Assembly (NCBI RefSeq): GCF_020509005.1 | Contig: NC_063012.1 | Location: forward strand, 2,728,001 to 2,792,000 | Reading direction: 5' to 3' | DNA: 64,000 nucleotides | Source: Fulvia fulva | Taxonomy: Eukaryota; Ascomycota; Dothideomycetes; Mycosphaerellales; Mycosphaerellaceae | Part shown: one piece after another, positions 11,101 to 22,800 of the stretch | How the letters are laid out: every line of letters starts with the position of its first letter | How positions within the stretch are numbered: the first letter of the stretch is position 1 | Translations under genes and position numbers: made by a program | The notes under the pieces: model-generated | What the model was told of the DNA's origin: nothing | The model's database searches: none | The model's input: the letters and a program-made list of their open reading frames with translations, nothing else

Positions 11101-11361
11101 AGCATTGGTGAGCGTAGTGACTGGGGCCAAAGCACGAACGGCGACGCCGGAGACGAGGACGGTGACGATACGGCCAAGCCAAATCGATCGTATTCCATCT
11201 ACAACGAAAATGATCCCAACGCAGGCAAGCCCGCCGAACACGATCCAGATGACCCGATCAACAAGTATGTCCAGGACCAGCTTGCCAGGATCAGGAGTAA
11301 CGAGAGCGCTGAGCTTGCTGAAGAGCTCGCGTCGCAGACAGATGGTGCCAATGGACATTGA
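8137..11361 (+). CDS. Glycoside hydrolase family 63-like (alpha)6-barrel protein
   Basis: Three exons, 8137-8276, 8335-8475 and 8526-11361, joined in phase (introns with gtcagt...gtcag and gtgagt...acag ends), give 1038 aa. The protein resembles the yeast YMR196W group of GH63-related proteins, distant from ER glucosidase I and closer to bacterial mannosylglycerate/glucosylglycerate hydrolases. Visible landmarks are DSAFH (~453), the acid-containing YEWNFGDVNPPVHAW block (~491), the WGGPWSHQMKVRSLVGLIPMY region, and SNWRGPVW (~785). There is no signal peptide or membrane span, so a cytosolic location is likely. The C-terminal ~110 residues are Ser/Arg-rich and probably disordered. The substrate is unknown; trehalose- or glycoside-type storage sugars are guesses. 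The ATG is set by the in-phase first exon beginning MVIIDNQEVLSIEETRLKED. Confidence 0.92.
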
Positions 11362-11736
11362 GATGAACGATGATGATGAGACCTGCAACTTCTTGTACCT
11401 ATGTTGACCTATCTATGACGATGCTATGGATGGCATGTGAGTTGCATATGCATGTTAGCGCGCAGGGTGGCAAAGGAGAGTGATAGAACCAGAACCTAGA
11501 AGCTAGACATAGATGACAAGGCACGGTTGCGCGCCTGGATGTACCTCATTACCTAACGGTCAACATCTCCTGTTGGTGGCGGGCAGCTATACACTTCACA
11601 TTCTCGGCGAGCATCATATTGAGAAGGCCTTGCACAATGAGGTACGTGCCGCTCTCATGCCACGCTATGATATGACGACGATGACATTACACATACATGT
11701 ACACACTGATGCGTCGTCCGGTGTGTTCATACGAGA
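11362..11736. other. Convergent 3' region
   Basis: 3' ends of the GH63 gene (+) and the membrane-protein gene (-). No coding signal. Confidence 0.45.
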
Positions 11737-13203
11737 CTACACTGCCTGTTCCATTACAACAGAACCATTTTTATGCAGATCTTTCCATGCTTGCCCTGGA
11801 TTCCAGTCTGGAATCTTCCAGATCTCGACCTCGAAGCGGTTGGGCACTTTCCACGCGAAGTCGTATTCCGTGAAGAATCCAACTCGACGTTGAGTCTCTT
11901 TGGCTTTCGCCCCAGCATCGCGGACCCACTGCTTCCAGGTGTCGGTCCCTTCACTTGTAGGCCAATTGCCTGGGACCCACTGAGCCGTCTTTGTTAGAGC
12001 GATAGCTTTCCAAAGAGCCTCCGTGAACGTCTCGTTCGTTGTCCCGCCTTCGATGCCGTGTTCTTGAACCTCGTAGCAGGACAGATCCCAGTGCCACTCT
12101 TGCGGAAGTGCAGCTGCAAACCAATGTGCAATGTTCATGATCACGTATGCCCCGAGCCAGGCTAGTTGTAGTTGCAGTTTTGCATTGGCGAGGCAGACAA
12201 TTCCGCCCATGAGCATCAATGTGCCAAGTAGTGCCAATGCCCGGTGGTACCAGTCGTTCTCCAGAGTGTAATCTATCTTTTCCGGCGCAAAGTAAAGTTC
12301 TCTGGCGATCTCCTCTGTACATCTGACAACGAGGAAGCTACCATTCGGATATCTTATGACGGTATCGCCGCGTGGTGTTTCTCCTTTCGGGCGCTGTGTT
12401 AGTTCCAGGTTCCATTTGTTGATGGCGCCGATTACGGTCGAAAGACCTGACAGCAGGATGGTTGCAACGATGGACATCCCGTCTCCGAATACTATTGAGG
12501 CGATGAGCAAGACGATTGCTTCTGAGAATCCAATGAGGGTCACCCAGGTCATGGGTCCCAAAGCTTTTGCTTTTACAAGCGGCGGGCGTATCTTCTCTTC
12601 GTTGATGGCTGCTTTGCTTGAATCAGGCTCATCCGAGTCTTCGTGCTCTTTGTTGGCCTCTTGGCTTGGGGTTCGTTTGGGCTGGCCGCGGAAGAAGACG
12701 TCGGTCCATTTCTGCTCCCTGCGGTCATCTGTCTTCTTCACTTCAACGCAGCGGACCGTGTGACGATCCATCTTCTTTCCACTGACTCCATCAGCTGAAT
12801 AAGCCACGGGGGAGATGTTCAATTTACGTACAGCAATATACCAGCAATGTGCTGCACATTGTCTTTGACATTACCAGACTCTACGCCACTTACCGTGGCA
12901 GGCGTTGCTGGCAAGACCGTTGGGCGCGTCGTGTAGAGCAGAGCTTGCGGGGCTGGTAAGATGCGCGGCAGATACTGTGAATACATCAGCTGAATACTTC
13001 ACGTGTAGTGGGTTGCCACATCGACTCACGAAAAGCCTGGACAACGCCGAGACCTGCGCATTTGCTTGGACCGATCCCTCGCCGAGCACCGCCAGGAATC
13101 CGACGATGTCCAGTTGGAAGTTGTCGAGCCCATTCAGCCACCACACTCCCCAGTTGGGTTCTCCTGGAATAGCGACCGTGATATTGCTGTTCCCTCCTGA
13201 CAT
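11737..13203 (-). CDS. Fungal membrane protein, family unrecognised
   Basis: I reconstruct four exons on the minus strand: 13203-13030, 12974-12894, 12851-12832 (only 20 nt) and 12781-11737, giving 439 aa. All junctions are GT-AG with matching phase. The N-terminus reads PGEPNWGVWWLNGLDNFQLD. A charged Glu/Asp/Lys linker follows. Then come about four hydrophobic spans: WVTLIGFSEAIVLLIASIVF, MSIVATILLSGLSTVIGAI, LALLGTLMLMGGIVCLA and LAWLGAYVIMNIAHWFAAAL. The C-terminal ~130 residues are Trp-rich and soluble, ending with a cytosolic-looking domain. No known motif identified; a plasma-membrane or vacuolar protein is the best guess. The micro-exon assignment is the least certain part: skipping it would break the frame. 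Confidence 0.7.
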
Positions 13204-14546
13204 GATGGACGAGTCTTGCTGCGGGTCTCACGGGGTTCTTCCGGAATATGGTAATGCAGCAGAGAAAGCAACAGCGGCGAGAAATACTGATATACAGCAG
13301 GACGATGGCCGGTGAGCAGCAGAGCGTGAGAAAAGATTACTTTACTTACATCAGGCTGGCGCTTGAGCGTGCGTCTCAGCCCCGCGATGCTTGCAGATGG
13401 CGTGGTCGAAATGGTGCAGCCATGCCGCCTGTGTAGCTTTCTGGAACAGTCGTGTCCGGCGGCCTCTGCTATGTATTTTAGTATTTTAGGCGACCCGTGC
13501 TCACGATGCGGTCGTGGCCCGACCACGTGATAGGCGTGAGTTGATGGAATACAGATATGTTCATCAGTCAACCAATGTAATGTTGAGGAGAGACGGGAGT
13601 GTGTTGTTGCAGATTGTTGTGTCTGGCTGGCAAGCGCGAGTCGGTGCTCGGTTCGGCCATGCCGCCGCATCTCGGGATCCTCGGCAGTGTAGTCTAGCGA
13701 GGTCCAGCCACCCCACCACGCCCACCTTCATCAGTCGACGGCCTCGAGGCTCGAGCTGAAGACACCCGCGCAGGCTTCCATCAGGTCATTGGTCGAGAAC
13801 CCGCCCTGCACAGCTGGTGATTGTGCTTGTGTCTGCGCCCTTTGCTCTAAGTCGCCCTGTGCAGGTGGTGAGCCCAGCGTGGCGCCAGGCTGAGGCGCAG
13901 CGCATGCAGATTGGCGTCGTGCTATGTACGACCCTCGCCTGCCTCAGTCCATGGGCCGCTTTGCGCAGGAACACCCTCCACTGCATGTTGTACTGATTGA
14001 TCAATGCTCATGGAACAAAACACGCCCGCCAGTACTCCTTCTCGACTGCACGTGTTGCTACATCGGGATTACCCCCTTGAGCCGCCAGCAGCTGAATAGC
14101 ACTGCCTTCCGGTCGTCAAGACTTGAACTGCCGATAATTCTACCATTGACGAGACAGACACATATAGACATCGCGATACTGCTGAGGTACATATCTGGTC
14201 TCGCGATCACCTTGTCTTTGCTTGCTGGTGTGCGTTTGCCGTTTGGGTGGCGCGTTTGCTCACGTCTGTGTTGTAGGTATCGCGCTATCAGTAACAAAAG
14301 AACGTCTAACTCTTGAAAGCGACGGTCTCTGGGTACTGATATGCATGTTGTGGATAAGCTGAAAGATCGGGTAAGTCTTTTCCTGCGCCTGGCAAGATCA
14401 AGGACACCGGCACACCAGCACATCAATGCTTCCTGCTGATCAAAGACTAGTTGCAGTTTGGGCGAAGAAAGGCAGAACAGGCAGCGGCAGCAGCAGATTC
14501 CAAGGCCACACGCGATACTGGCGAGCACTTGACACAGCCTGGAAAT
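13204..14546. other. Divergent intergenic region
   Basis: About 1.3 kb between the membrane protein (-) and the adenosine-deaminase-like gene (+). Open frames here look like chance. The segment 14341-14370 could be an upstream coding or leader exon of the next gene: it has ATG, a GTAAGT donor at 14371 and a TTGCAG acceptor ending 14456, in phase. Confidence 0.4.
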
Positions 14547-16391
14547 ATGACTAGCACTTCTGAAGCAGCGGCTGCCTCCAGCGACCCCTTCGAGACTTAC
14601 TGCCGAGAACGAGATGATCTCCTCGCCGCTGAGCGCGCACTTGCCTGGAATCAGCTAGCGAGGTCGACGGCATCAGCAGCAGAGAAGCAAGCTGGTCAAA
14701 TAATCATCAAGATTCGAGAGAACGAGCGCATTGATCCGGCACTGTATGGAAATTTGCCTGGCGAGGAAGTTCCTGCATCCAACACACGGGACATGGGAGG
14801 ACGTTTCCTGGTCAACAAAGAACGGATAGAGCAGAGCAAGGTCTTTGAGATCGCTCGACGCATGCCCAAAGGCGCTCACTTACATCTCCATCTCAATGCG
14901 GTCTTGCCACCCGAGGAGCTCATGCCGCACGCTCGGAGGCTGGAAGAGACGTTTTACATACGCAGCACGAAGCCATTAGTGACGGCCGAGGACTTCTACG
15001 CCCCCGACACGGAGATAGTGTTCGAGGTCAAGTCGAGGAACACTCAGCGGGCTGATGTCTTCGATCCAGGATACAATCCTAAATGGAAAGAACCCAATGC
15101 TGTATCGTGGATGAGGTGGACCGACTTCCGCCAGCGCTTTCCGGGTACGGCGTCTCTTGATCAGATCCCAATTGAGATCGCAAGAAAGGAGAATGAAGAT
15201 CTCGACGATGCGGAACGGTGGGCGCGCGAGAAAATCATCTTCACCCAGGATCGCGCGTACAACGATCGTCAGACGACGAATGGCATATGGGCATGTTTCA
15301 ATCAAGGTACCCGCGCCTCTAAAGGTCTCGTACATTACGAAAGCATGTTTCGTTGGTACATTGGCCGGGTCATCGACACCATGATTGAGGATAATGTGAT
15401 GTACTTCGAATTGCGGCCAATGCTCCTGGACAAGGCAATACCTACCGACGACGGTGAACGCAAGCTCGACCACAAGGCGCAAATGGAGGTAATTTGTGAG
15501 GAAGTGCGGAAGAAGCAAGCTGAACTACAGCGTAATGGTCAAATCGACACCTTCCCGTTCGGCTTGAAGATCATCTATGGTACACCAAGAAGTATCCCAA
15601 GACCGATGATGAAAAAAGAATTGCAAGACTGCATCAACCTCAAAAAGGCGTACCCAGACTTGATCTGCGGCTTTGACCTCGTCGGAGCAGAGGACAGACC
15701 CAACAACATCGGATTCTACGCAGACCTTTTGCTGGACTTCGTGGCTGACACTAAAAAGGAGTTCGGAGAGCCTATTCCGTTCATATTCCACGCTGGGGAA
15801 TCACTGTTAGACACCGGCGGATCGCACAATCCCGAAAACAGCAACCTTTACGATTCACTTTTGCTGAATTGCAAGCGCGTTGGTCACGGATATGCTCTCC
15901 TGAAGCACCCCGTGCTTGCTCAGAAGTATCGCGAACGGAAGATCTGCTTGGAACTCTGTCCCATCTCCAACGAACTGCTCGGTCTCTGTGGTAATGCGAG
16001 ACAGCACATATTCCCAGAGCTGTTGGCAGCTGGCTTGCAGTGTACACTCAATGCCGACAATCCCAATATGTTCAGGTAAGGTGTCACCTAGCCGCAGAGA
16101 CCGCACCGATACTGACTTATGGACAGGTACGCAGGACGCAGCGCATCACCATTGTCCTACGAGTTCTACCAAGTAATGGTAGGCGATCCTCGTATGGACA
16201 TCCACGGCTGGAAACAGCTTGCTCTGTGGAGCATCGAGCATAGCTGCATCAGCCATCAAGAACAGATCAGGGCCAAGGCAATCTTCAGAAAGGACTGGGA
16301 AGCATTCTGCTTGTCGGTCGTGGAAGATTATGGTAGCCACGCCGATTCTATGAAAGATCTTGACAAGCGCTGGAACCCGGAAGTGCCGTAG
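14547..16391 (+). CDS. Adenosine deaminase family protein (ADGF/CECR1 type)
   Basis: Metal-dependent purine-nucleoside deaminase of the ADGF branch (adenosine to inosine). Two exons, 14547-16075 and 16127-16391 (gtaagg...acag), encode 597 aa from the ATG chosen here. Hallmarks: MPKGAHLHLHLNA (first zinc-ligand HxH, ~110), GFDLVGAEDR, FHAGE (~414), GHGYALLKHP, ELCPISNELL, and NADNPNMFRYAGRS (~500), with a second-exon end WNPEVP. The N-terminal ADGF region (DPFETYCRERDDLLAAE) is present. No signal peptide follows this ATG, so a cytosolic enzyme is inferred, unlike secreted animal ADGFs. An in-phase upstream exon (14341-14370 spliced to 14457) would add 40 residues. Transcript data would settle the start. 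Confidence 0.9.
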
Positions 16392-16855
16392 CGTAAATCA
16401 GCGTGACCGGAGACTTGCACAAATCGACTGCAGTCTAGGAGTTGTGTGGCCCCTGTGGCGGCAATGTGACATAAGTGCAGCACGGAAACCCAAGACAGGG
16501 TTCAGCCAAGAATAAAGCGCGAGCAGCAAACATCGCGTGGCGGCAAAGCAAGTAGAAGCATAGGCCGGAAGCATGTTCGGGGGAGCACGATGTAGAGAAG
16601 CTCAACACCATTTATGAGCGCAGAGACCATGTTGGAACTGGGGGAGGACGTGAAGCGTGGTGTGCACCACCCGCAACGCTGCTTTCACGTGCAAAATTGC
16701 GCTCCGCTTCTAGCGCCAAACAAAAGTTCACGCACACAACGGTCGCACGTCTCGAGTGGGGCACCACGCGACTAAGACACAAAAAAGTAGACACCTCTTT
16801 TCACGTCCATGGCCGTTCCTTGAAGCTTACGGTTCTTATCAGCGCCGCCAACACC
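16392..16855. other. Intergenic
   Basis: About 460 bp between tandem genes; no recognised element. Confidence 0.4.
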
Positions 16856-18452
16856 ATGGCCACGCTTTCGTGCCTGCTTATGCTATTGCAGATTGTTCAA
16901 TACTCACTCACGTCAACGTCTGCGCAGATCACACCTCGTCCAAATGAATATCCAGACGCGGCACTTGGAGAGATTGAACAACTGTGGAAGCGGGGCACCA
17001 ACGTCTGTGATGACCAAGGCATCTGTATGGACATCAACATAAGCAGGAGAGGCTTCCTTGCTAACTTCTGTCAACAGTCCATTGTCCAACAGGCACTTGC
17101 TACGAGTACCACGGGTCAATAGGTTGCTGCTCAGTGTATGCTATTCTATACTCCCCCTCTTGGTTACAGACACTGATTGCTTTGCAGATCAAGCTGTGCG
17201 CCTCGCACGACTTGCATAGAGCACATCGAAACTCTCATCACTGAGCCCTGCGACCGAAATACAGGTGGATGCTTGTACTGGTAAGACGTCAGAGTATTCA
17301 TTCGCTATCATTCTTCTGACCATTGGCAGCAACAATCCGGCGGCACCGCACTGTCGCACCCAGACAAACCCACTGAACAGCCAGTACAACCACTACTGCG
17401 ACACTATTGGAGGTACCATTACGGTAACCACCGGGACTTTTGCAAAACCGACCACTGTCGCAACGTCTACCAGCATCTCGACAAAGACCATGGCCGCCAT
17501 GGAGACAGCCTCGGCCGCCGCAAGCCCTGGACATTCTCTTTCTTACGGTGCCATTGTAGGAACTGCTTGCGGCGTCAGCGCTGCGGTGCTCCTCGTCGCT
17601 GCAGCACTCTGGTATATCCGATCTCGAAAGCGTGGACAACACGAGGAGGAACAGGAGAAACATCGAGGGGCTACCGACGAAATACCAGCGTCTGAGAGTC
17701 GCGATGGAAATGAGCAAGCACCAAATAAGGACCAAGCCACACGTCAAGCTGCAGCTATAATGGCACCTACCTCTTGTGGCGACCACGACACGGCTAAGCA
17801 GTCGACAGACAACTTAGGATCACCAACTTCCACTTTGGCCTACATGCCAAAAGATGGCACACGATACACAGTCACGAATCCAGACTTGAACCCGATCTCG
17901 CCTACCGACAGCTCGATTCGCGACTTCAAGCCGAGCCATACCTCAGCAGTGGAAGCGCCCTCCGACCGGCCTGTGATGGCGAAACGTCCATTCATCCCCG
18001 TCAGCGAATCGAACATTACCGCACCTTCTCGCACCAATTCCGCTTCACAATTCCCCAGCCCGATAGCAGCTCACACACCATATACGCCTTCTCAGTACCA
18101 CCCGAGCGCACCGAACAGCATCGCGAAGCCTTTCTTGCAGCCGCCAAGCTTACCGCAAGACTACTCCACAGCAACGTTTGCTTCTGATGCCACTAGAGTG
18201 CCAGCAGGCTTGTATACCCCGTCCAACTATCAGCCTGGAGCACCTGGGAGTGTAGCCAGGACAGCACCACCCAATTTGCCGCAAGAGTACTCCGCAGCGA
18301 CACTTCCGTCGGATAACCCAGATGGATCTCCCATCTATCGCGGCTTGAGGAGTTCGAGTTCTAGTGCGTTCCCGCCATATGCGTACCTGAGCCCTGAGGA
18401 TGCTCTGGCTGGAGGCTGGACGAACGACAGCCCTCCTCATGGTGAGCACTGA
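16856..18452 (+). CDS. Cysteine-rich single-pass surface protein with proline-rich tail
   Basis: Four exons, 16856-17024, 17078-17135, 17188-17280 and 17330-18452, phase-matched, encode 480 aa. Order: signal peptide (MATLSCLLMLLQIVQYSLTS), an ectodomain with ~12 Cys (HCPTGTCYEYHGSIGCCS, SSCAPRTTC, GGCLYCNN), a Thr/Ser-rich stalk, one membrane span (~182-204, GTACGVSAAVLLVAAALWYI) with a basic stop-transfer (RSRKRGQ), then a ~275-residue Ser/Pro-rich cytoplasmic tail. The tail contains an imperfect repeat of about 36 residues starting YTPS[QN]Y (~358 and ~402). The architecture resembles fungal wall-stress sensors and other Cys-rich membrane glycoproteins, but I cannot name the ectodomain. The last intron (49 nt) is open in another frame, so the second half alone could be mis-called as a shorter gene at 17265. 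Confidence 0.75.
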
Positions 18453-19834
18453 GGGTTGACTTGAGATGGAAGGCCTGCTATGAGGTGGAGCTTGGACACA
18501 TACTAAGTCGCTTCCAGGTTGTACATGTTGGGCGGTCGGAAGGTAACTACATGGTTGTTGCACAGAGGGTGGGGGCAAGGATTTGATACAAGCGATGTTC
18601 TCAAGTGCCGTAACTTTGGTGTCGCCAGCCAAATATGGCATGACATGTGATGATGTCGCCACGACTTGCACCCTAAAGCTACTGATCCTAGTCCTGTCGA
18701 ATTCTGCATGTCGCATGCATGCAGAGTCGGAGATATCGTAGCGGAATGGATCATGGTACAGGATGCTTGCGACTGGATTGAGCTGCGACAGTGCTTGGTA
18801 GTGTGTTCGCATGAGGACCAAACTTACACCATATCTACATTGAACACCCTCTACACGAGCTTCGGGCCTCGTTCTCAGCATTCCAGCGTGCCCTTATCAT
18901 GACTGTAGACCGGCACATGTGCTTCTGACAGCCTGTATGTAGTCGCATGCAGTCGTAGCCGTAAGGATCCGTTGCCAGGCAGCTCACAGAACGCGTGGAG
19001 CTACGGTACAGGCAGCCAGTCGGAGATGACGCTGCCGCGTGTTGCTTGCTTCGCACCTTCCCTCCCGTGAGACCAGGATTGCTGTACGACGCCGTTGCTG
19101 GTTTGCCTGGGCAGCATGAAACACCTTTCGCGCAAGCTTTTCCCACCTAAAAAGGGTCCAATGCTGGTCGGCGAGATCTAACTTATGCCGTTGTCGACGA
19201 ATCGATCCCAGTGGGATCTATGGTGTGCGAAGTAGTAGCCACAGCAGTCGAAGATCGCGTCACATGTCCGAGCACGCTGCTGTCGATGCGAACAATGAAA
19301 GGCGCGGCTTTGTTGTGAGGTCACTGAGGTGTTGTTGACGTTCGAACTGAAGGGTACCTAGGTACATGTACTTTCACGTAAGACGGCGGGGAAGATCCGC
19401 GCGCGACGCTTCTACCGTACCTCGTCTAGACCACTGCACACCGAGCACACTACTGTACCTGCTGCTTGACCGACCTAAGCTGTTTCCACTCACCACCCAC
19501 CACCGTCACCGTCACCACCGCCGCTGCCATCTCCTCCTCCCTCACGCCCCCCGCATGATCATCAGTGTCTCTGACTAGCACGTCGTAGGCGGTGACACTC
19601 CCGAACAACCTCGCTCGCTCTGCACTTCCCTTGTGTCAGGAACAACAGCCAGCTCCACGCCGAAGGTTCTCCGACGCCTCGAGTGCCCAACTCACCTCAC
19701 CTCACCTCGCCGTCCGTCTGCTACACAGTCGCGATGGGCAAGCGTTCGCAAATGCAGTAGCGGCAACATTGGGTGCCGATCGGCGTGCCCAGTCCGAAGG
19801 CACTGGGTCAATAGCACTGAGAGGCAATCGCGAG
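18453..19834. other. Long upstream region of the RIM15 homologue
   Basis: About 1.4 kb. The frame of the next gene stays open without an ATG back to about 19592, so a further 5' coding exon cannot be excluded. The leader at 19480-19560 is CACC-rich. No other gene recognised. Confidence 0.4.
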
Positions 19835-22800
19835 ATGGCCGCAAGCGAGGGCGGAGGCCCACCCGCGAGTCTGGTGCCGCCAGCCGTCGCTGCATTGAAG
19901 GACGAAGCGGCAGCAGAAGGACACGACAGAGGGCAGATGCTTAGGACAATCAGCATGGACATACGGGAAGAACGTGAGGATCTGAAAAAGGCTGCGGAGC
20001 AGTCTCTCAATGCCATTCTGGAGCTGGACCTCGAGGGCCACGTCAGATGGGTCAGTCCCTCCTGGGAGGACGTGACTGGCATTGCACCAAGCAGTGTCGT
20101 TGGAAAGCCAATTGCTGAGCTGTTGGCCGAGAACAACACCATCTTTGCCAATTGCCTTGATGCCATGCGAAAGGACGACTCCAAGAGCCGTGTCGTGCGG
20201 TTCTCCATCAAGAGTCCTCCCAGTATCCCCTATGAGGATGCTCACTCAGCAGACGACAAAACGCCGGTGGAACCGCAGGCTGGACTCGACAGTTTACCGG
20301 AGCCTGGCGAGGCAGCTGATGCGCAACCGGCGGAGGATGAAAGCGTGGAGCTTGAAGCTCAGGGCATCATGGTCTACGATCGTACGACGGGTGAAGAGAG
20401 TCACACAATGTGGATGATCAAGCCCGCTGTCTCACGTGAGATCACCATCGACCTGCCACCGGTCTTGGCCGACTCACTGGGCATCGGGGCTGAAATGCTA
20501 GCCAATTACTTGACCATACTGACAGATGTTGGAATGAACGACCCGGGCAACCATCCGCCTCCTCTCCCTGTGCTTTGTCGGATCTGTGAACGTCAAATCA
20601 CACCCTGGTGGTTCGAAAAGCACACCGAGCTATGCTTCCAGGAACACCGAGCAGAAATGGAAGTGCAGATGGCACAGGAGTCTCTGAATGAGCAGAGATC
20701 GGCTTTGGTCAAGGTTCTTGATGCACTGGAGGTACAGGCCCGAGTGCCAAAGCAGAATGCCATCGATGCCGGATCGCCGTCCCCGGTGCCCAAGGCCGAG
20801 TACAAGGGATACACCATTGGTCCGACCTCGACTCCGTCTTCTGGACCTACATCTGGCCGATCTACACCTGCTGCGCATCAGCCGCGCTCTCGAGAATCTT
20901 CAGCCAGCGGCTTTGGTCATCATAGAGCCAGAAGCTTTGCTGTCAGGAGGCCTCTGGCCCGCATAGTGGAATTGATCCTAGATCTTTGCGACACAGCGAT
21001 GGAGATCAGCACACCGTCAATAAAAGACACCAAGGGTTATGCTCCTGGGGAGCTTCGGACACAGTCCCCGCAGTCAGAGGGCCGCATACAACAGGTCATG
21101 CAATGGCAATCGCCGAGCGCTGGATCGCTTGAGAACGAACATGGTCTCGCTCTTCTCTGCGACGACACTTCGCAGCTGGCGAAATCCAAGATTGAGGCTG
21201 TCTTCCGACATCGTCGCATCCTTGAGTATTCAGAACGCATTCGTATCGAGTACGATATTCTGGTGCAAGAGTGTATCGAGGCGGCGCTGCAAAAGGCTGT
21301 CCGCATTGCTGCCGGCGACGATAGCGATTCAAGCTGCAGTGAAGACAATGGTGGCTATGAGCCTTCAGAGCACAACCCAGGAATCATGGCGGCCTCAGAA
21401 ACAGCAAACGAAGGTCCGGAACAAACGCATGGCGACGACATGTTCAATCTCAACACATTCAAGTCTGCTGGCAGCTCTTCCGCTATGGCCATGGCTCTTA
21501 GGAACACGTCGGAATCCATACTCCAGCGACGTCAGTCATCCGCAGGGTCCTCGCGAGCCAGTAGTCCACGCGCTGGAGCCACCACCCCCAAGTCGTACAG
21601 CGCGCCTTCTGAATCATTCTTGCTGCACAAACGCGGGTCGATCGCATTGGAGAGCGACACTGGCGCGGAAAGTGATGGCAGCATGCGCTCGTCAATCGCC
21701 AGTGCCACCGGGAGCCATCGTCGCGCAGACTCACCTGGGGCTGAGCTGAGTTTGAGTCGCGTTGCCAGCACAAGATCACGGGATCGCAAACGGCAAAGTC
21801 TGATTCTTCCCAGCCTGACAGGTGCCGGTCGCCATCATTCGCCTGGTCGTGGTCCACCACCACCTTCTTCGCCCCTTCGCATGGCTAAGCCTAGACTACC
21901 CAGTGGTACTGACAGCAACCCTTCGCCAATAACGTCGCCAATATTGACTCAGAGCGAGTTCAATTCGCCCATAATCCGCGCGCAACATCATCATCACCAT
22001 CATCGTCGGCAATCTTCAGCCGCGTTGTCGGAGGCGCTTGGACGGCCTGCATCACCACGATTGAGTGCCGTGATCAGCAATCCCCAGCCACGGGCGGTTC
22101 AGACATCAATCAAAGACTTCGAGATCATCAAGCCGATCAGCAAGGGTGCTTTTGGCAGTGTCTACCTGTCCAAGAAGAAGTCGACTGGCGATTACTATGC
22201 CATCAAGACGCTCAAGAAAACCGACATGATTGCCAAGAATCAAGTAACAAATGTCAAGGCCGAACGTGCGATCATGATGTGGCAAGGCGAGAGCGATTTC
22301 GTCGCGAAGCTGTACTGGACCTTCTCTAGCAAGGATTTTCTCTACCTTGTCATGGAGTACCTGAATGGAGGGGATTGTGCCTCGCTGATCAAAGTACTCG
22401 GAGCGCTGCCGGAGGACTGGACTCAAAAGTACATTGCTGAGGTGGTGCTGTGTGTGCAGCATCTACACAGCCGCCAAATTGTCCATCGAGACCTCAAGCC
22501 AGACAACCTTCTGATTGATGCTAAAGGGCATCTGAAGCTGACCGACTTTGGTCTTTCGCGTATGGGTCTCATTGGGCGACAAAAGCGCGCCATCGACGCT
22601 AAACCAGGTGATGCGCCACCTGATCTCCTGAAAGCAGGGCCTTTCCGGCGAGCGCCATCTGTGACCTCCTCGCGATCGACTTCATTTGACTACCAAGGAC
22701 ACCATTCCCCGGCGCAAACACCAGCATTGACACCCGCAGTCATGAGTCACGACATGAATCAGCCCTCATATTTCAGTCTGTATCGAGAAGGATCAAGAGA

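Noticed and set aside
13134..13670. 178-codon minus frame upstream of the membrane-protein gene
   Set aside because: His/Arg/Ser-rich with no domain. It overlaps the first exon of the real gene in another frame, so it is probably its leader.
17265..18452. Shorter gene model starting at 17265 for the Cys-rich protein
   Set aside because: The first 16 codons are the translated 49-nt intron in the wrong frame. The four-exon model gives a signal peptide and a complete Cys pattern.
20500..22100. Possible missed introns in the long disordered middle of RIM15
   Set aside because: The frame stays open and in phase throughout, and the Ser/Pro/His-rich sequence is normal for this family.
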